A stretch of 64,000 nucleotides of DNA from JANXQG01 sp963780045 (GCA_963780045.1 CAVZZZ010000001.1:5766001-5830000); one strand, 5' to 3'. Shown: positions 39,628-49,478, counted from the stretch's first letter. The notes: a model not told the origin generated them from the letters alone. Translations and numbers: made by a program.

Positions 39628-40830
39628 GTGACGCCCAGCGTTCTCTCCATCTTCGATTTCCAGCCGCGAACGCGGATCGTGTTCGGCCGCGGCGCTATCG
39701 ACCGTCTCGGCGAACTCGTGCGGGAGTTCGGCGGAACGCGCATCTTGTTGGCCACCGATCCGGGGATCGTCGCCGCCGGGCACGTGCAACGGGCCGAAGA
39801 CTCGCTGGCCGCCGCCGGCCTGTGCGTCGCCCGATTCGACCAGGTCTGCGAAAATCCGAGCACCGAGGTAGTTGACGCCTGCCTCGCGGTCGCGCGCTCC
39901 GCAAAGATCGACTTCCTCGTCGGTCTCGGCGGCGGCAGCAGTATGGATACGGCCAAGGGCTGCAATTTCCTTCTGACCAATGGCGGGCGGATGGACGACT
40001 ACTGGGGCGTCGGCAAGGCTGCCCGGCCGATGCTGCCGCTGATCGCCGTTCCCACGACGGCCGGCACCGGCAGCGAATGCCAGTCGTTCGCCCTGATCAC
40101 GCACCCAAAAACGCACGCGAAGATGGCGTGCGGCGATCCCAAGGCGGCGGCCCTCGCGGCGATCCTCGATCCCGAACTAACGTTAACACAACCGCACGCG
40201 GTAGCCGCCGCCACGGGAATGGACGCGCTCTCCCATGCTTTGGAAACTGCCGTCACGCTGCGGCGGAACCCGATCTCCGAAATGTTTTCTCGCGAGGCAT
40301 TTAGGCTTTGCTCGCGCGGGCTGCGGAGGGTGTTCGACGATCCCAGTGACCTCGACGCGCGGTCCGACGTACTGTTGGGCGCCGCCTTGGCCGGCATGGC
40401 GATCGAGAACAGCATGTTCGGCGCAGCCCACGCGGCCGCCAACCCGCTCACAGCGCGTTACGGCGTGCAGCACGGGCACGCGGTCGGGCTGATGCTGCCG
40501 GCCGTGGTGCGGTTCAATTCCCAGGACGCCGAAGTAGCGCCGCTGTATCACCAATTGGCCGTGCAAGGCGGACTGCTGGAGCCCGGACACGTTAACGGCA
40601 CGCCCGCCAGCGAGCGGATTGCCGGCTTCCTTCGCAGCTATCAAAGGAGAACGGGCCTGCCGCAATCGTTGGACGGCGTGGAGGTTTCCGACGGCGATAT
40701 CGAGGCCCTGGCCGCCGACGCGGCTCAGCAATGGACCGGCACGTTCAATCCGCGGCGGGTTGGAACGAAAGAATTTGTGGGACTTTATCGAGAAGTCTTG
40801 CTTGAAGAGGAAGGGGACGAGAGCAGATGA
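39628..40830 (+). CDS. Iron-containing alcohol dehydrogenase
   Basis: A 400-residue group III (Fe) dehydrogenase that interconverts alcohols and aldehydes with NAD(P). TRIVFGRGAIDRLGELVREF is the start, VGLGGGSSMDTAKG the dinucleotide loop and PLIAVPTTAGTGSECQSFAL the conserved core. The metal ligands lie in GMDALSHALE, GAAHAAANPL and VQHGHAVGL. GTG 39628 is the start. It opens the run of small-molecule genes, with a radical SAM gene 95 bp later, and could reduce the aldehyde made by the LuxC-like enzyme at 52220. That link is inferred. Confidence 0.9.
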   Translation: MTPSVLSIFDFQPRTRIVFGRGAIDRLGELVREFGGTRILLATDPGIVAAGHVQRAEDSLAAAGLCVARFDQVCENPSTEVVDACLAVARSAKIDFLVGLGGGSSMDTAKGCNFLLTNGGRMDDYWGVGKAARPMLPLIAVPTTAGTGSECQSFALITHPKTHAKMACGDPKAAALAAILDPELTLTQPHAVAAATGMDALSHALETAVTLRRNPISEMFSREAFRLCSRGLRRVFDDPSDLDARSDVLLGAALAGMAIENSMFGAAHAAANPLTARYGVQHGHAVGLMLPAVVRFNSQDAEVAPLYHQLAVQGGLLEPGHVNGTPASERIAGFLRSYQRRTGLPQSLDGVEVSDGDIEALAADAAQQWTGTFNPRRVGTKEFVGLYREVLLEEEGDESR

Positions 40831-40894
40831 AAGCCGAGCGGTCGAAATCCCTGGCCCGGAGAAGCTTGTCTTGCGAACGGTCCAGTCTGTTTGA
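40827..40894 (+). pseudogene. Relic of a zinc-type alcohol dehydrogenase N-terminus
   Basis: Overlapping the Fe-dehydrogenase stop (ATGA) is an ATG reading MKA. After a one-frame slip it continues VEIPGPEKLVLRTVQS and stops at 40892-40894. This is the usual opening of MDR alcohol or quinone oxidoreductases (MKAV...PEKL.LR.V). Only about 23 residues remain before the radical SAM gene. It suggests that a second dehydrogenase once lay here. Confidence 0.5.
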
Positions 40895-40924
40895 GTATTG
40901 GTGTTGCCTTCAGGAGGTTAGTTC

Positions 40925-42265
40925 ATGAGCGCATCCGTTGAAGAACTTCCGTCCGAAGAGCACGTTAAGACGACGGCCGGAAACTACTTTGTCGGCAATT
41001 ATCCGCCTTTTTCCTACTGGAATGTCGAAGGCGCCGAGCACGCCCGCAGCGCGCTTGCCCAACCGCCAGTCGCCGGCACTCCAATGGGCATTTACGTCCA
41101 TTTGCCCTTCTGCCGCCGCCGTTGTCATTTCTGCTATTTTCGCGTTTACACGGGCAAAGACGCCAAGCCCGATCGCGTCAAGAATTACCTCGATGCGGTG
41201 CTGCGGGAATCGGAGCTTTACAGCCAGACGCCGCTCTTGGCCTCGCGACGGCCGCGCTACGTCTATTTCGGCGGCGGCACACCCTCGTTCCTCTCCATCG
41301 AGCAGTTGACGCAACTCTTCACCGGGCTGCAAAAGGACTTTCCCTGGAACGAGTGCGAAGAGATTGCCTTCGAGTCGGAACCGGGCACGCTCACGGACGA
41401 AAAACTCCATACATTGTACGATTTGGGAGTCACTCGTTTGAGCATCGGAGTGGAGAATTTCGACGACGAAGTCCTCCGCACGAACAACCGGGCGCACCTT
41501 TCCAAGGAGGTCTATCGGGCATACGAAGTCTCCCGCAAGGCCGGCTTCCAGCAGATCAACATCGATCTGATCGCCGGCATGCTCAATGAGACCGACGCCA
41601 ATTGGCGGGAGTGCGTTCGCAAGGTTGTCGACATGGCGCCGGAATGCGTGACCGTCTATCAGATGGAGATTCCCTTCAACACGAGCATCTACAAGGAGAT
41701 GCGAGAGAAGGGAGATCTCGTCGCGCCCGTGGCCGATTGGCCCACCAAGCGGGCGTGGGTCGATTACGCATTTAACGAGTTGGAAAAGGTGGGCTATACG
41801 ATCACCAGCGGTTACACGGCGATCCGCAATCCGAGCGTAAATCGCTTCATGTATCGCGAGTATCTCTGGCGGGGCGCCGACATGATGGCGTTGGGCGTCG
41901 CGTCGTTTGGCTATTTTCGCGGCGCGCACTATCAAAATGAAAAGGATTTTGGGCCGTACGTCGAAAGGCTCGTCCGCGGCGAACTGCCAATCGCCCGCGG
42001 CATGGCCCTGAGCGATGACGACCGGCTGCTTCGCGAGTTTATCCTGTTGATGAAGCTGGGCAGTGTCGACGCCAAGTATTTCCAGGACAAATTCGCCGTC
42101 GACATTTTCGCCCGTTTTGCCGGCCCGCTGGCCCACCACGCCGCGGCGGGGCATTTGGCGCTAGGCGACGGCCGAGTGACACTTACGCGCCAGGGCCTGT
42201 TGCGGGTCGATGAAGTGCTGCACGATTTCTTCCGGCCGGAACACCGGGGCCCGCGCTACACTTAA
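40925..42265 (+). CDS. HemN/HemW-like radical SAM protein
   Basis: A 446-residue radical SAM enzyme. GIYVHLPFCRRRCHFCYFRV carries the CxxxCxxC iron-sulfur motif. VYFGGGTPSFLS, AFESEPGTLTDEKL and RLSIGVENFDDEVLR are the classic coproporphyrinogen III oxidase family steps, and NIDLIAGMLNETDANW follows. The N-terminal extension (about 50 residues) and C-terminal domain (SDDDRLLREFILLMKLGS) match HemN-like proteins. True HemN makes protoporphyrinogen; several relatives are heme chaperones, cyclopropanases or methylases in secondary metabolism. The context (chorismate-lyase-like, halogenase-like and ligase genes) favours the latter. ATG 40925. Confidence 0.88.
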   Translation: MSASVEELPSEEHVKTTAGNYFVGNYPPFSYWNVEGAEHARSALAQPPVAGTPMGIYVHLPFCRRRCHFCYFRVYTGKDAKPDRVKNYLDAVLRESELYSQTPLLASRRPRYVYFGGGTPSFLSIEQLTQLFTGLQKDFPWNECEEIAFESEPGTLTDEKLHTLYDLGVTRLSIGVENFDDEVLRTNNRAHLSKEVYRAYEVSRKAGFQQINIDLIAGMLNETDANWRECVRKVVDMAPECVTVYQMEIPFNTSIYKEMREKGDLVAPVADWPTKRAWVDYAFNELEKVGYTITSGYTAIRNPSVNRFMYREYLWRGADMMALGVASFGYFRGAHYQNEKDFGPYVERLVRGELPIARGMALSDDDRLLREFILLMKLGSVDAKYFQDKFAVDIFARFAGPLAHHAAAGHLALGDGRVTLTRQGLLRVDEVLHDFFRPEHRGPRYT

Positions 42266-42276
42266 GGGAAGAGGCA

Positions 42277-42900
42277 ATGGAAAACACGCCGAAATGCGGT
42301 CTGCCGATCCGAAAACGGGCGAAGACAATGGCCACCGACCATGCAAGCATGGCGCCCACGGGCGAAAGCTGCGGCCGGTTTCTGGCTCTGCTGCACGAGT
42401 TCTACAAAGCCCTGGCAGAACCGCCGCCAATCAATGCCGAGTTCATCGCGGCCCAGTCACTGCCGCAGCCGCAGCGCGGCCTGCTGGTCCACGCCAGCGA
42501 CATGACTTCCACGCTGGCGAGGCATTACGGCGAGCCGATCGCGCTTCGCGTACTCGATCGCCACCAGGGCGAGCAGTGGTACCGGCGGCATATCGTCTTG
42601 GAAGCATCCAACTCGCGGCGGCCGGTGGAATACGGCGCCATGCGCGTGCTGCTGCCGCTGTTGAGCGACGCCGCGCGGGAGGACGTACTGGCCGCCAAGA
42701 CCCCGCTTGGCGCAGTGCTTGCTCGGCACGCACTAAACTTTCGCCATTGTCCCAGTGGGTACTTCCGCGTTCGCGCGAACCGCCTGATAGTAGAGGCATT
42801 CGGGCTTTCGTCGCCCCAAAGGCTGTTCGGCCGCTGCAATTGCATGAGCGACAGCGTGGGCCGCGTGGTCGCGGAAGTGATCGAAATACTGCCGCCGTGA
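42277..42900 (+). CDS. Chorismate-lyase-like (UbiC/DUF98) protein
   Basis: A 207-residue protein. HASDMTSTLARHYGEPIALR, EQWYRRHIVLEASNSRRPVE, GAMRVLLPLLSDAARED and LAAKTPLGAVLARHALNFR follow the UbiC layout: DSMTxxxE near the start, a W..RE-like strand, and a K/TPLG turn before the last helix. UbiC removes pyruvate from chorismate to leave 4-hydroxybenzoate. The catalytic Arg and Glu cannot be assigned with confidence by eye. It follows the radical SAM gene by 11 bp and precedes a halogenase-like gene, which fits an aromatic starter pathway. The first 35 residues are extra. Confidence 0.65.
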   Translation: MENTPKCGLPIRKRAKTMATDHASMAPTGESCGRFLALLHEFYKALAEPPPINAEFIAAQSLPQPQRGLLVHASDMTSTLARHYGEPIALRVLDRHQGEQWYRRHIVLEASNSRRPVEYGAMRVLLPLLSDAAREDVLAAKTPLGAVLARHALNFRHCPSGYFRVRANRLIVEAFGLSSPQRLFGRCNCMSDSVGRVVAEVIEILPP

Positions 42901-42935
42901 ACGAGTAGAGCCATTACAGAATGGGAGCTTGAAAT

Positions 42936-44234
42936 ATGAACGGACAAGATACTTATTACGACGTCGTAGTCATTGGCGGCGGGCCGGCCGGTTCGGCGTC
43001 CTCGACGGTGCTGGCGATGCACGGCCACAAGGTCCTGCTTCTGGAAAAGGAGAAGTTCCCCCGCTACCACATCGGCGAGTCGCTGCTTCCTTTCGGCTAT
43101 TTTCCGCTGAAGCGGATTGGCATGGTAGAGAAGCTTAACCGGTCGCACTTCGTGCGGAAATACGCCGTGCAGTTCGCCAACCAGGACGGCCGCGTTTCAG
43201 CGCCGTTCTACTTTCACAAGCACTTGCAGCACGAAGCGGCCGTCACCTGGCAGGTGCTCCGCAGCGAGTTCGATCAGATGCTGCTGGAAAACGCCCGCGA
43301 AAAAGGCGTCGAGGTCCGCGAAGAGACCAAGGCCACGGGCATTCTCCGCGAAGGCGGACTGGTCGTCGGCGTGACGGCCGCCGGGAAGGACGGACGCGAG
43401 TACGAAATCCGCGCCAAAATGACGATTGACGCCAGCGGACGCGACGTCTTCACGCTCAGCAAGTCCAAAAGCCGGAAGTGGGACCCCGTGCTTAACAAGA
43501 TGGCGGTCTGGACCTACTATCGCGGCGCGCTCCGCGATCCGGGCGTCGACGAAGGCACAACGACTGTGGCCATGGTGCCCGAGCGCGGCTGGTTCTGGTA
43601 CATCCCGCAGCACGACGACATGGTGAGCGTGGGCGTCGTCGCGGAGAAAGACTATCTCTTCACCGGGCCGCGGGAGCTTTCCGAGATCTTCCTGGGCGAG
43701 GTGGAAAAGAACCTCTGGATCAAGCAGCATTTGGCCCAGGGAAAGCAGGTCGGCAAGCACTATTCCACGCGTGAATACTCGTATCGTGGCGAGTACAGCG
43801 CCGAGGACGGACTGGTGCTGGTGGGCGATGCCTTCGCGTTCCTCGATCCGGTGTTTTCATCGGGCGTTTATTTGGCGCTGAAGAGCGGCGAAATGGCGGC
43901 AGACACGGTCCACGACTGCTTGCTGGCAGGCGACGTCTCCGCACGGCGGTTCGCTCCGTACGCCGAACGGATGTGCCGCGAGATCGAATCGATGCGAAAG
44001 CTGGTCTACGTCTTCTACCACCAGGGCTTCAGCTTCGGCAAGCTGATTCGCGCGAACCCCGACATTCGCGGCGACCTGACCGACTGCCTCATCGGCAACC
44101 TGGACAAGGATTTTCAACGCCTGTTCCAGGCCGTCGAGGAACAGGCGGCCATTCCCGCGCCGCTGCCGCATGGACGGCCGAGGTTGGTGGCGGCCGAGCC
44201 GGACCAGCAGGTTGTGCAGAAATCCCAAATATGA
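42936..44234 (+). CDS. FAD-dependent oxidoreductase, tryptophan-halogenase-like family
   Basis: A 432-residue flavoprotein: VVVIGGGPAGSASSTVLAMH binds FAD, RYHIGESLLPFGYFPLK is the halogenase/geranylgeranyl-reductase signature, and GWFWYIPQHDD matches the WxWxIP motif that separates halogenases from ordinary hydroxylases. VLVGDAFAFLDPVFSSGVYL is the second FAD contact. The catalytic Lys of true halogenases cannot be placed with certainty, so hydroxylation or reduction of a tethered aromatic unit is also possible. It lies between the chorismate-lyase-like and thioesterase genes in one direction. Confidence 0.88.
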   Translation: MNGQDTYYDVVVIGGGPAGSASSTVLAMHGHKVLLLEKEKFPRYHIGESLLPFGYFPLKRIGMVEKLNRSHFVRKYAVQFANQDGRVSAPFYFHKHLQHEAAVTWQVLRSEFDQMLLENAREKGVEVREETKATGILREGGLVVGVTAAGKDGREYEIRAKMTIDASGRDVFTLSKSKSRKWDPVLNKMAVWTYYRGALRDPGVDEGTTTVAMVPERGWFWYIPQHDDMVSVGVVAEKDYLFTGPRELSEIFLGEVEKNLWIKQHLAQGKQVGKHYSTREYSYRGEYSAEDGLVLVGDAFAFLDPVFSSGVYLALKSGEMAADTVHDCLLAGDVSARRFAPYAERMCREIESMRKLVYVFYHQGFSFGKLIRANPDIRGDLTDCLIGNLDKDFQRLFQAVEEQAAIPAPLPHGRPRLVAAEPDQQVVQKSQI

Positions 44235-44250
44235 AGCACAAGACCTGAAC

Positions 44251-44698
44251 ATGCCATTCGAGTACCTGTTCGCGGCAACGCGTCGAATTCTCCGAAACCG
44301 ACATGGCGGGAATCGTCCACTTCTCGAACTACTTCCGCTACATGGAGCGGGCGGAGCACGAATTCCTCCGGTCGCTGGGTATCTCGGTACATGACGTGGC
44401 GGGCGATCCGCCGGTCTCATGGCCGCGGGTCAGCGCCACGTGCGACTACTGCGCGCCGCTGAGATACGAAGACGAATTCGAGGTACAATTGCTGGTGAGG
44501 GAAAAGCGAACGAAGTCGATTGCCTACGAGTTCCGCTTCCGCAAGCGCGGTGCGGATGACATCGTGGCGGTCGGTTCCATCACCGTCGTGTGCGTTACGA
44601 TCGACCGCGCGACCGGCCGGATGACTCCGATCGCGATCCCCGACATGATTGATCGCTTGATTGAAGCAGCGCCGGCAGAGTTACTGCAAGAGAAATAG
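44251..44698 (+). CDS. 4HBT-family acyl-CoA thioesterase (frameshifted)
   Basis: Hot-dog fold thioesterase of about 148 residues. After a frame change near 44276-44280 the core reads VEFSETDMAGIVHFSNYFRY, with the catalytic Asp, followed by AEHEFLRSLGISVHDV and VAVGSITVVCVTIDRATGR. This is the YbgC/4-hydroxybenzoyl-CoA thioesterase pattern. ATG 44251 (MPFEYLF) is retained because a start at 44303 would lose the catalytic Asp. It would release an acyl or aroyl group from CoA or a carrier. It is followed 20 bp later by the DMT transporter. Confidence 0.85.
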
Positions 44699-44718
44699 AC
44701 TGGAGCGAACCGATTTAC

Positions 44719-45780
44719 ATGTCTACCCCCGCTCGAAGTTCATCCAATGCCTGGAGCCTCTACGCCCTTATGACCGTCGCCACCTGGGGCGTTTACGGCA
44801 TCTTTCTACAAATGGGTCAAATCGGGATGAAAGACGCCGCGGGCATGCCGGACCACGCCGGCCGTTTCAAGGCGTTCTTGTTTGTCGGCATCGCGTACTT
44901 TTTGACGGCGGTCTTGGCGCCGCTGGCGCTGTTGACGATGCGCGGCACGGACTGGCGGTTTCCCGCAGGCGGCTCGTTGACTTCTCTCTTGGCCGGAATT
45001 GTCGGCGCCATCGGCGCCTTCGCCGTGCTTCTGGCGTTCGGCGCGGGCGGCCAGCCGGCGGTGGTCATGACGATCATCTTCGCCGGCGCGCCGATCGTGA
45101 ACGCCGTGGTCAGTTTGTTGAAGGACCCGCCCAAGGACGGCTGGGGCTCGATCCACTGGGCTTTCTTCACCGGCTTGCTGCTGGCAATCGTCGGCGCGGC
45201 GCTGGTGACGATGTTCAAACCTGCGCCGCCTGGCCACGGGGCCGCGCAAGCCAACTTCGCCGCGTGGCTGACCTTCGCCCTTTTGACCGTGGCCGCATGG
45301 GGAGTGTACGGCATTCTCCTGCACATGGGCCAGGTGAAAATGCGGGACCCGAAGCTCGGCCGCTACAAAGCGTTCCTTTTCGTCGGCATCGCCTACTTTC
45401 TCACGGCCGTCGTAGCGCCGCTGGCGGTCCTATGGATGAGAAACAGCGATTGGCACTTCAGTGCCGCCGGGTCGTGGCTCTCGTTGCTGGCGGGCGTTGT
45501 CGGGGCAATCGGCGCCTTCGCCGTGCTGTTGGCGTTTGGCGCGGGCGGCAAGCCGCCGGTCGTGATGACGATCATCTTTGCCGGAGCGCCAATCGTTACC
45601 GCCGTCGTCGGTCTGCTAAAGGCTCCGCCGACGGGCGGATGGGGCGCGATCCCCTGGGAGTTTTTTGCGGGAATCGTCCTGGCCATTGTCGGCGCGGCCC
45701 TTGTGACCATGTTCAAGCCCGCGTCGGCGGCGCATCCCGTGCCGGCCGCGCGCGCCGAGCCGGTAGAAGTCCGCGCATGA
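44719..45780 (+). CDS. EamA/DMT-type transporter with two near-identical halves
   Basis: A 353-residue inner-membrane protein with about ten helices. Residues 10-165 and 180-345 are very alike: WGVYGIFLQMGQ/WGVYGILLHMGQ, KAFLFVGIAYFLTAV in both, GAIGAFAVLLAFGAGG in both, VVMTIIFAGAPIV in both and VGAALVTMFKPA at both ends. Most DMT proteins show only faint internal symmetry, so this looks like a recent duplication or strong homogenisation. It may export the product of the surrounding genes. Its stop overlaps the start of the next gene (ATGA). Confidence 0.85.
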   Translation: MSTPARSSSNAWSLYALMTVATWGVYGIFLQMGQIGMKDAAGMPDHAGRFKAFLFVGIAYFLTAVLAPLALLTMRGTDWRFPAGGSLTSLLAGIVGAIGAFAVLLAFGAGGQPAVVMTIIFAGAPIVNAVVSLLKDPPKDGWGSIHWAFFTGLLLAIVGAALVTMFKPAPPGHGAAQANFAAWLTFALLTVAAWGVYGILLHMGQVKMRDPKLGRYKAFLFVGIAYFLTAVVAPLAVLWMRNSDWHFSAAGSWLSLLAGVVGAIGAFAVLLAFGAGGKPPVVMTIIFAGAPIVTAVVGLLKAPPTGGWGAIPWEFFAGIVLAIVGAALVTMFKPASAAHPVPAARAEPVEVRA

Positions 45781-47066
45781 TCCCCTTTCTGTTTTCCAGC
45801 CGCGAGGCGATCACCGCCCATCAATTGTCCCTGCTTCGCAAGCTCGTGCAGACGCTGGCCGAGGCGAACCGCTACTACGCCCCGCGGCTGGAGCAGGCCC
45901 GGCTCACCGGCGAGCTGGGCGGACTGGACGAATTCTTCCGCTGTATGCCGTTTACGCGGAAGGAGGAGATCGCCGCGGACCAGCTTGAGCATCCGCCCTA
46001 CGGCACGAACCTCACCTATCCGCTGGCCGCCTACAACCGCTTCACGCAGACCAGCGGCACCAGCGGCGCCCCCTTGCGCTGGCTCGATACGCCCGAGAGC
46101 TGGCAGTGGATGCTGGACAACTGGAAACAGGTGTTATCTTCCGCCGACGTCAAGCCGGGCGCGGCCGTGTATTTCGCCTTTTCCTTCGGGCCGTTTTTGG
46201 GTTTTTGGACGGCCTTCGAGGCCGCCTGCCAGTTTGGCTGCCGCTGCCTGCCGGGCGGCGGACTGAGCAGCCTCGCGCGCCTCCAGGCCATCCGCGACAA
46301 CGCGGCCGACGTCCTCTGCTGCACGCCCACTTATGCCTTGCACCTCGGCCAGGTCGCCGCCGAAAACGGGATCGACCTGGCGGCGCTCGCCGTGCGGACG
46401 ATCATCGTCGCCGGCGAACCCGGCGGGAGCGTGCCGGCAGTCCGCGACAAGATTGCGAAGCTTTGGCCGCGGGCCGTCGTGTTCGACCACCACGGCATGA
46501 CGGAGGTCGGGCCGGTAACGTACCAGTGTCCGGGTCGGCCCGGCACGCTGATGGTCATCGAATCGTCGTACATCGCGGAGATCGTCGACCCGCGCGGCGA
46601 CCGCCCGGTCGCGCGCGGCGAAATCGGCGAACTGGTGCTCACCACGCTCTGCCGCCTCGGCTCGCCGCTGATCCGCTACCGCACCGGCGACCTGGTGCGG
46701 GAGGACGCGGACATTGCCGCCAGCGAAGGCCGGCACGAATTGGCACTGCAGGGCGGCATCCTGGGCCGCGTCGACGACATGGTGCTTGTCCGCGGCGTAA
46801 ACCTCTATCCGGCCGCCGTGGAAAACCTGATGCTTTCGCTAGACGACGTGGCTGCGTATCAGATAGAAATCGACTCGCGCGGTCCGATGGTTGAATTGCA
46901 CCTTCAAGTTGAACCGGCCGCGGGCATGGGCGATGGGGCCGAGTTTGCGGCGCGCGTGCAATCGCAATTCCGCGCCGCGTTCAATCTTCGCGTGCCGGTA
47001 ACGGTTTGCGCACCCGGCACGCTGCCGCGCGGAGAAATGAAATCGAAGAGGTGGATGCGGCGGTAA
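45777..47066 (+). CDS. Phenylacetate-CoA ligase-like AMP-forming enzyme
   Basis: A 429-residue ligase of the PaaK family that activates an (aryl) carboxylate as adenylate and joins it to CoA or a carrier. RFTQTSGTSGAPLRW is the P-loop, VVFDHHGMTEVG the second motif, IRYRTGDLVRED the hinge region, and GRVDDMVLVRGVNLYPAAVE opens the C-terminal lid with the late Lys nearby (MKSKRWMRR). ATG 45777 overlaps the transporter stop (ATGA). In this cluster the natural partner is the aromatic acid from the chorismate-lyase-like protein; that is inferred. Confidence 0.88.
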   Translation: MIPFLFSSREAITAHQLSLLRKLVQTLAEANRYYAPRLEQARLTGELGGLDEFFRCMPFTRKEEIAADQLEHPPYGTNLTYPLAAYNRFTQTSGTSGAPLRWLDTPESWQWMLDNWKQVLSSADVKPGAAVYFAFSFGPFLGFWTAFEAACQFGCRCLPGGGLSSLARLQAIRDNAADVLCCTPTYALHLGQVAAENGIDLAALAVRTIIVAGEPGGSVPAVRDKIAKLWPRAVVFDHHGMTEVGPVTYQCPGRPGTLMVIESSYIAEIVDPRGDRPVARGEIGELVLTTLCRLGSPLIRYRTGDLVREDADIAASEGRHELALQGGILGRVDDMVLVRGVNLYPAAVENLMLSLDDVAAYQIEIDSRGPMVELHLQVEPAAGMGDGAEFAARVQSQFRAAFNLRVPVTVCAPGTLPRGEMKSKRWMRR

Positions 47067-47194
47067 ACCCAATTGATTTTCGCAGGGCGGGCTTGACATC
47101 CAACGTCTAATGGCAAATATTAGTAGGATTCGTTTATAAGTAGGGATCGTTGTCATAAATCACTAGCGGCGTGCTCGTTTGAGGACAATTGGGT

Positions 47195-49407
47195 ATGAAG
47201 CGTTTTTCGGCCTCTTTGGGCCTCTTTTCGTTGGCAAACATAATCTGCGCGGCGGCTTTCGCCGGCGATTGGGCCGCGTGGCGCGGGCCGTACCAGAACG
47301 GCATCTCGCTGGAAACCGGTTTGCCGAGTTCCACGAAGGACATTCTTTGGCGGATACCGTCCGGCGGCCATTCCACGCCGCTGATCGTCAATGGCCGCGT
47401 GTACGCCATCCATCTCACAGGCACGGGCGTCGAGGAACAAGAGCAGATATTTTGCGTTGACGCCGCCGATGGGCACGAAATCTGGCACTACAACTTTCGC
47501 TGCTTCCATACCGACGTGCCGGACTTCCGCATCGGTTGGGCCAGCCTGGCCATTGATCCGGAGACAGGCAACATCTACGCCAACGGCGAGCAAGGCATGA
47601 TTCTCTGCCTGGGCCCCGACGGCAAGTTGATCTGGTCCAAGTCGTCGGGCGAGCTTTACGGCCGCGTCACCGGTTACGGCGGACGGACCTACACTCCGCT
47701 GGTCGACGAAGACCACGTCATCGTGGCCTTCAATAATTCCAGCTTCGGCTCGCTCGCGCCCGGGCGCACCGTTTTCTCGCCCTGGACAAAAAGAATGGCG
47801 ACATTCTCTGGTGGGGCACGCCCGGCAGCAGGCCGGAAGACCCGACCTACTCCAACCCGGTTGTCGCCGTAATCAACGGCCAGCGGCTGGTGATCGCCGG
47901 CAATGCGGACGGTCACGTCTATGCGATCAAGTCCCGCACGGGCGAAAAGGTCTGGGATTTCCACGCCAGCCTGCGCGGGCTCAATGCGTCGCCGACGGTT
48001 GACGATTATCGGGTCTACGTTACGCACAGCGAAGAAAACCTCGACAGCAAGATCATGGGCCGCGTGGTCTGCCTTGACGGCCGGGGCCACGGCGACATCA
48101 CGAAGACGGGTGAAATCTGGCGCCGCGACAGCGCCTTCCCGGACGTCATCGACGACGGCATCGCTTCCCCGCTCGTGCATGACGGCCGGCTCTATTTGAT
48201 GAGCAACAAGGGCCGCCTTTTCTGCCTCGACGCCCTGACCGGCAAGCGAATCTGGAAATTCGACGCCGGCCGGCGTTCCGAAGGCTCGCCCGTCTGGGCG
48301 GACGGGAAGATTTATCTCACCACGCACGAAGCGACCTTCGTGATCCTCAAAGACGAGGGCGACTCCTGCAAATTGGTCGACAAGCTCAATTTCAAGCAGG
48401 GCGCCGCGAAGAACGTGGAGATCTACGCCTCGCCGGCGATCTCCGACGGCCGCATCGTGATCTTGACAACCACCGAGATGGTCTGCTTCGGCAAAAAAGA
48501 CGCCAAGCGGCAGCCAGTGCCCGCCGAAACGCTGCCCGCGGAGGCGGCGCCGGAAAAAGAACCGGCCATGCTCCTGGTTCGGCCGGCGGAAGTCCTGCTC
48601 AGGCCAGGTGAAACGGTCCAGTTCCAAACCATCGCTTACGACAAATACGGCAACTGCCTCGGTCCGGTTAGCGCGAATTGTGTTTTTCCCGCCAAACTCG
48701 GCAAGGGGGACGGCAAGGGCGCGTTTACGGCGGGCAAACATGGCGGCATTGCCGAAGTGAAGGCCGAGCTTGACTTGCCCGACCGCAAGCTGTCCGGCGC
48801 CGCTCGCCTGCGCGTCGTGCCGGACTTGCCGATCAGCGAAGATTTCGAATCGTACAAGGACGGCGAGATCGTGGGCTGGTGGGCCGGCGTCTCCAAGGCA
48901 AAATACAAGATCGAGACGCTGGACGGCTCCAAAGTGCTGACGAAGATTTCCAACGATCTGGGGCCGGTGCTGAATCGTTCGCTGGTTTTCATCACGCCGC
49001 CCATTCCCGCGGGATACACGGTCGAGGCCGACATTCGCGGCCCCCGCCGCCCGGGGCCGGTCCTCAAGCGCGGCGACGCGGGCGTCGTCAACTCGCGCTA
49101 CGTGCTGGAGGCTTACGCGAACGGGACCAAGCTCCGAGTCGTTTCCTGGGTGCCCGGCCCGCGCTTCGAAAAAGCAGTCGACTTCGTCTGGCCCGAGGAC
49201 AAATGGTATCGGCTGAAGCTCAAGGTGGAAGTCGTCAACGATGAAGGAAAGATCTACGCCAAGGCCTGGCCGCGCGGCGAAGCGGAACCGGCGTCCTGGA
49301 CGATCGAGGCCACCGATCCGCTGCCCAACGAGGAAGGCGCCGCCGGCATTTATGCCTACAGCAGCGACGCCCCGCTGCATTTCGACAACATCAAGGTCTA
49401 CCGGTAA
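47195..49407 (+). CDS. PQQ-like beta-propeller protein with C-terminal domain (frameshifted)
   Basis: About 737 residues. Signal peptide (LGLFSLANIICAAAFAGD), then a quinoprotein-type propeller (WAAWRGPYQNGISLETGL, NADGHVYAIKSRTGEKVWDF, RGRLFCLDALTGKRIWKF-like blades). A Pro/Ala hinge near residue 445 leads to an Ig-like stretch (LLRPGETVQFQTIAYDKYG) and a jelly-roll domain (ISEDFESYKDGEIVGWW, RLKLKVEVVNDEGKIYAKA), probably sugar- or protein-binding. Two extra bases near 47766 change the frame. Start ATG 47195; an in-frame TTG precedes it. Such proteins in planctomycetes rarely bind PQQ itself and may be structural or glycan-binding. Confidence 0.88.
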
Positions 49408-49410
49408 CGC

Positions 49411-49478
49411 GACGCAGGATGGCCATCCGAGTCCGTCCCTCATGCATAGACGAACCCGGAGGTCCATCCTACACCGTC
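49411..49478. repeat. Hairpin-pair inverted repeat
   Basis: AGGATGGCCATCCGAGTC and the reverse complement of CGAACCCGGAGGTCCATCCT agree at most positions, and both arms end in GTC/GAC words. It sits between the two PQQ-like genes. Confidence 0.8.

Noticed and set aside
44661..45776. N-terminal extension of the PaaK-like frame by 372 codons
   Set aside because: It is the out-of-frame shadow of the DMT transporter; the ATG at 45777 overlapping the transporter stop is the natural start.
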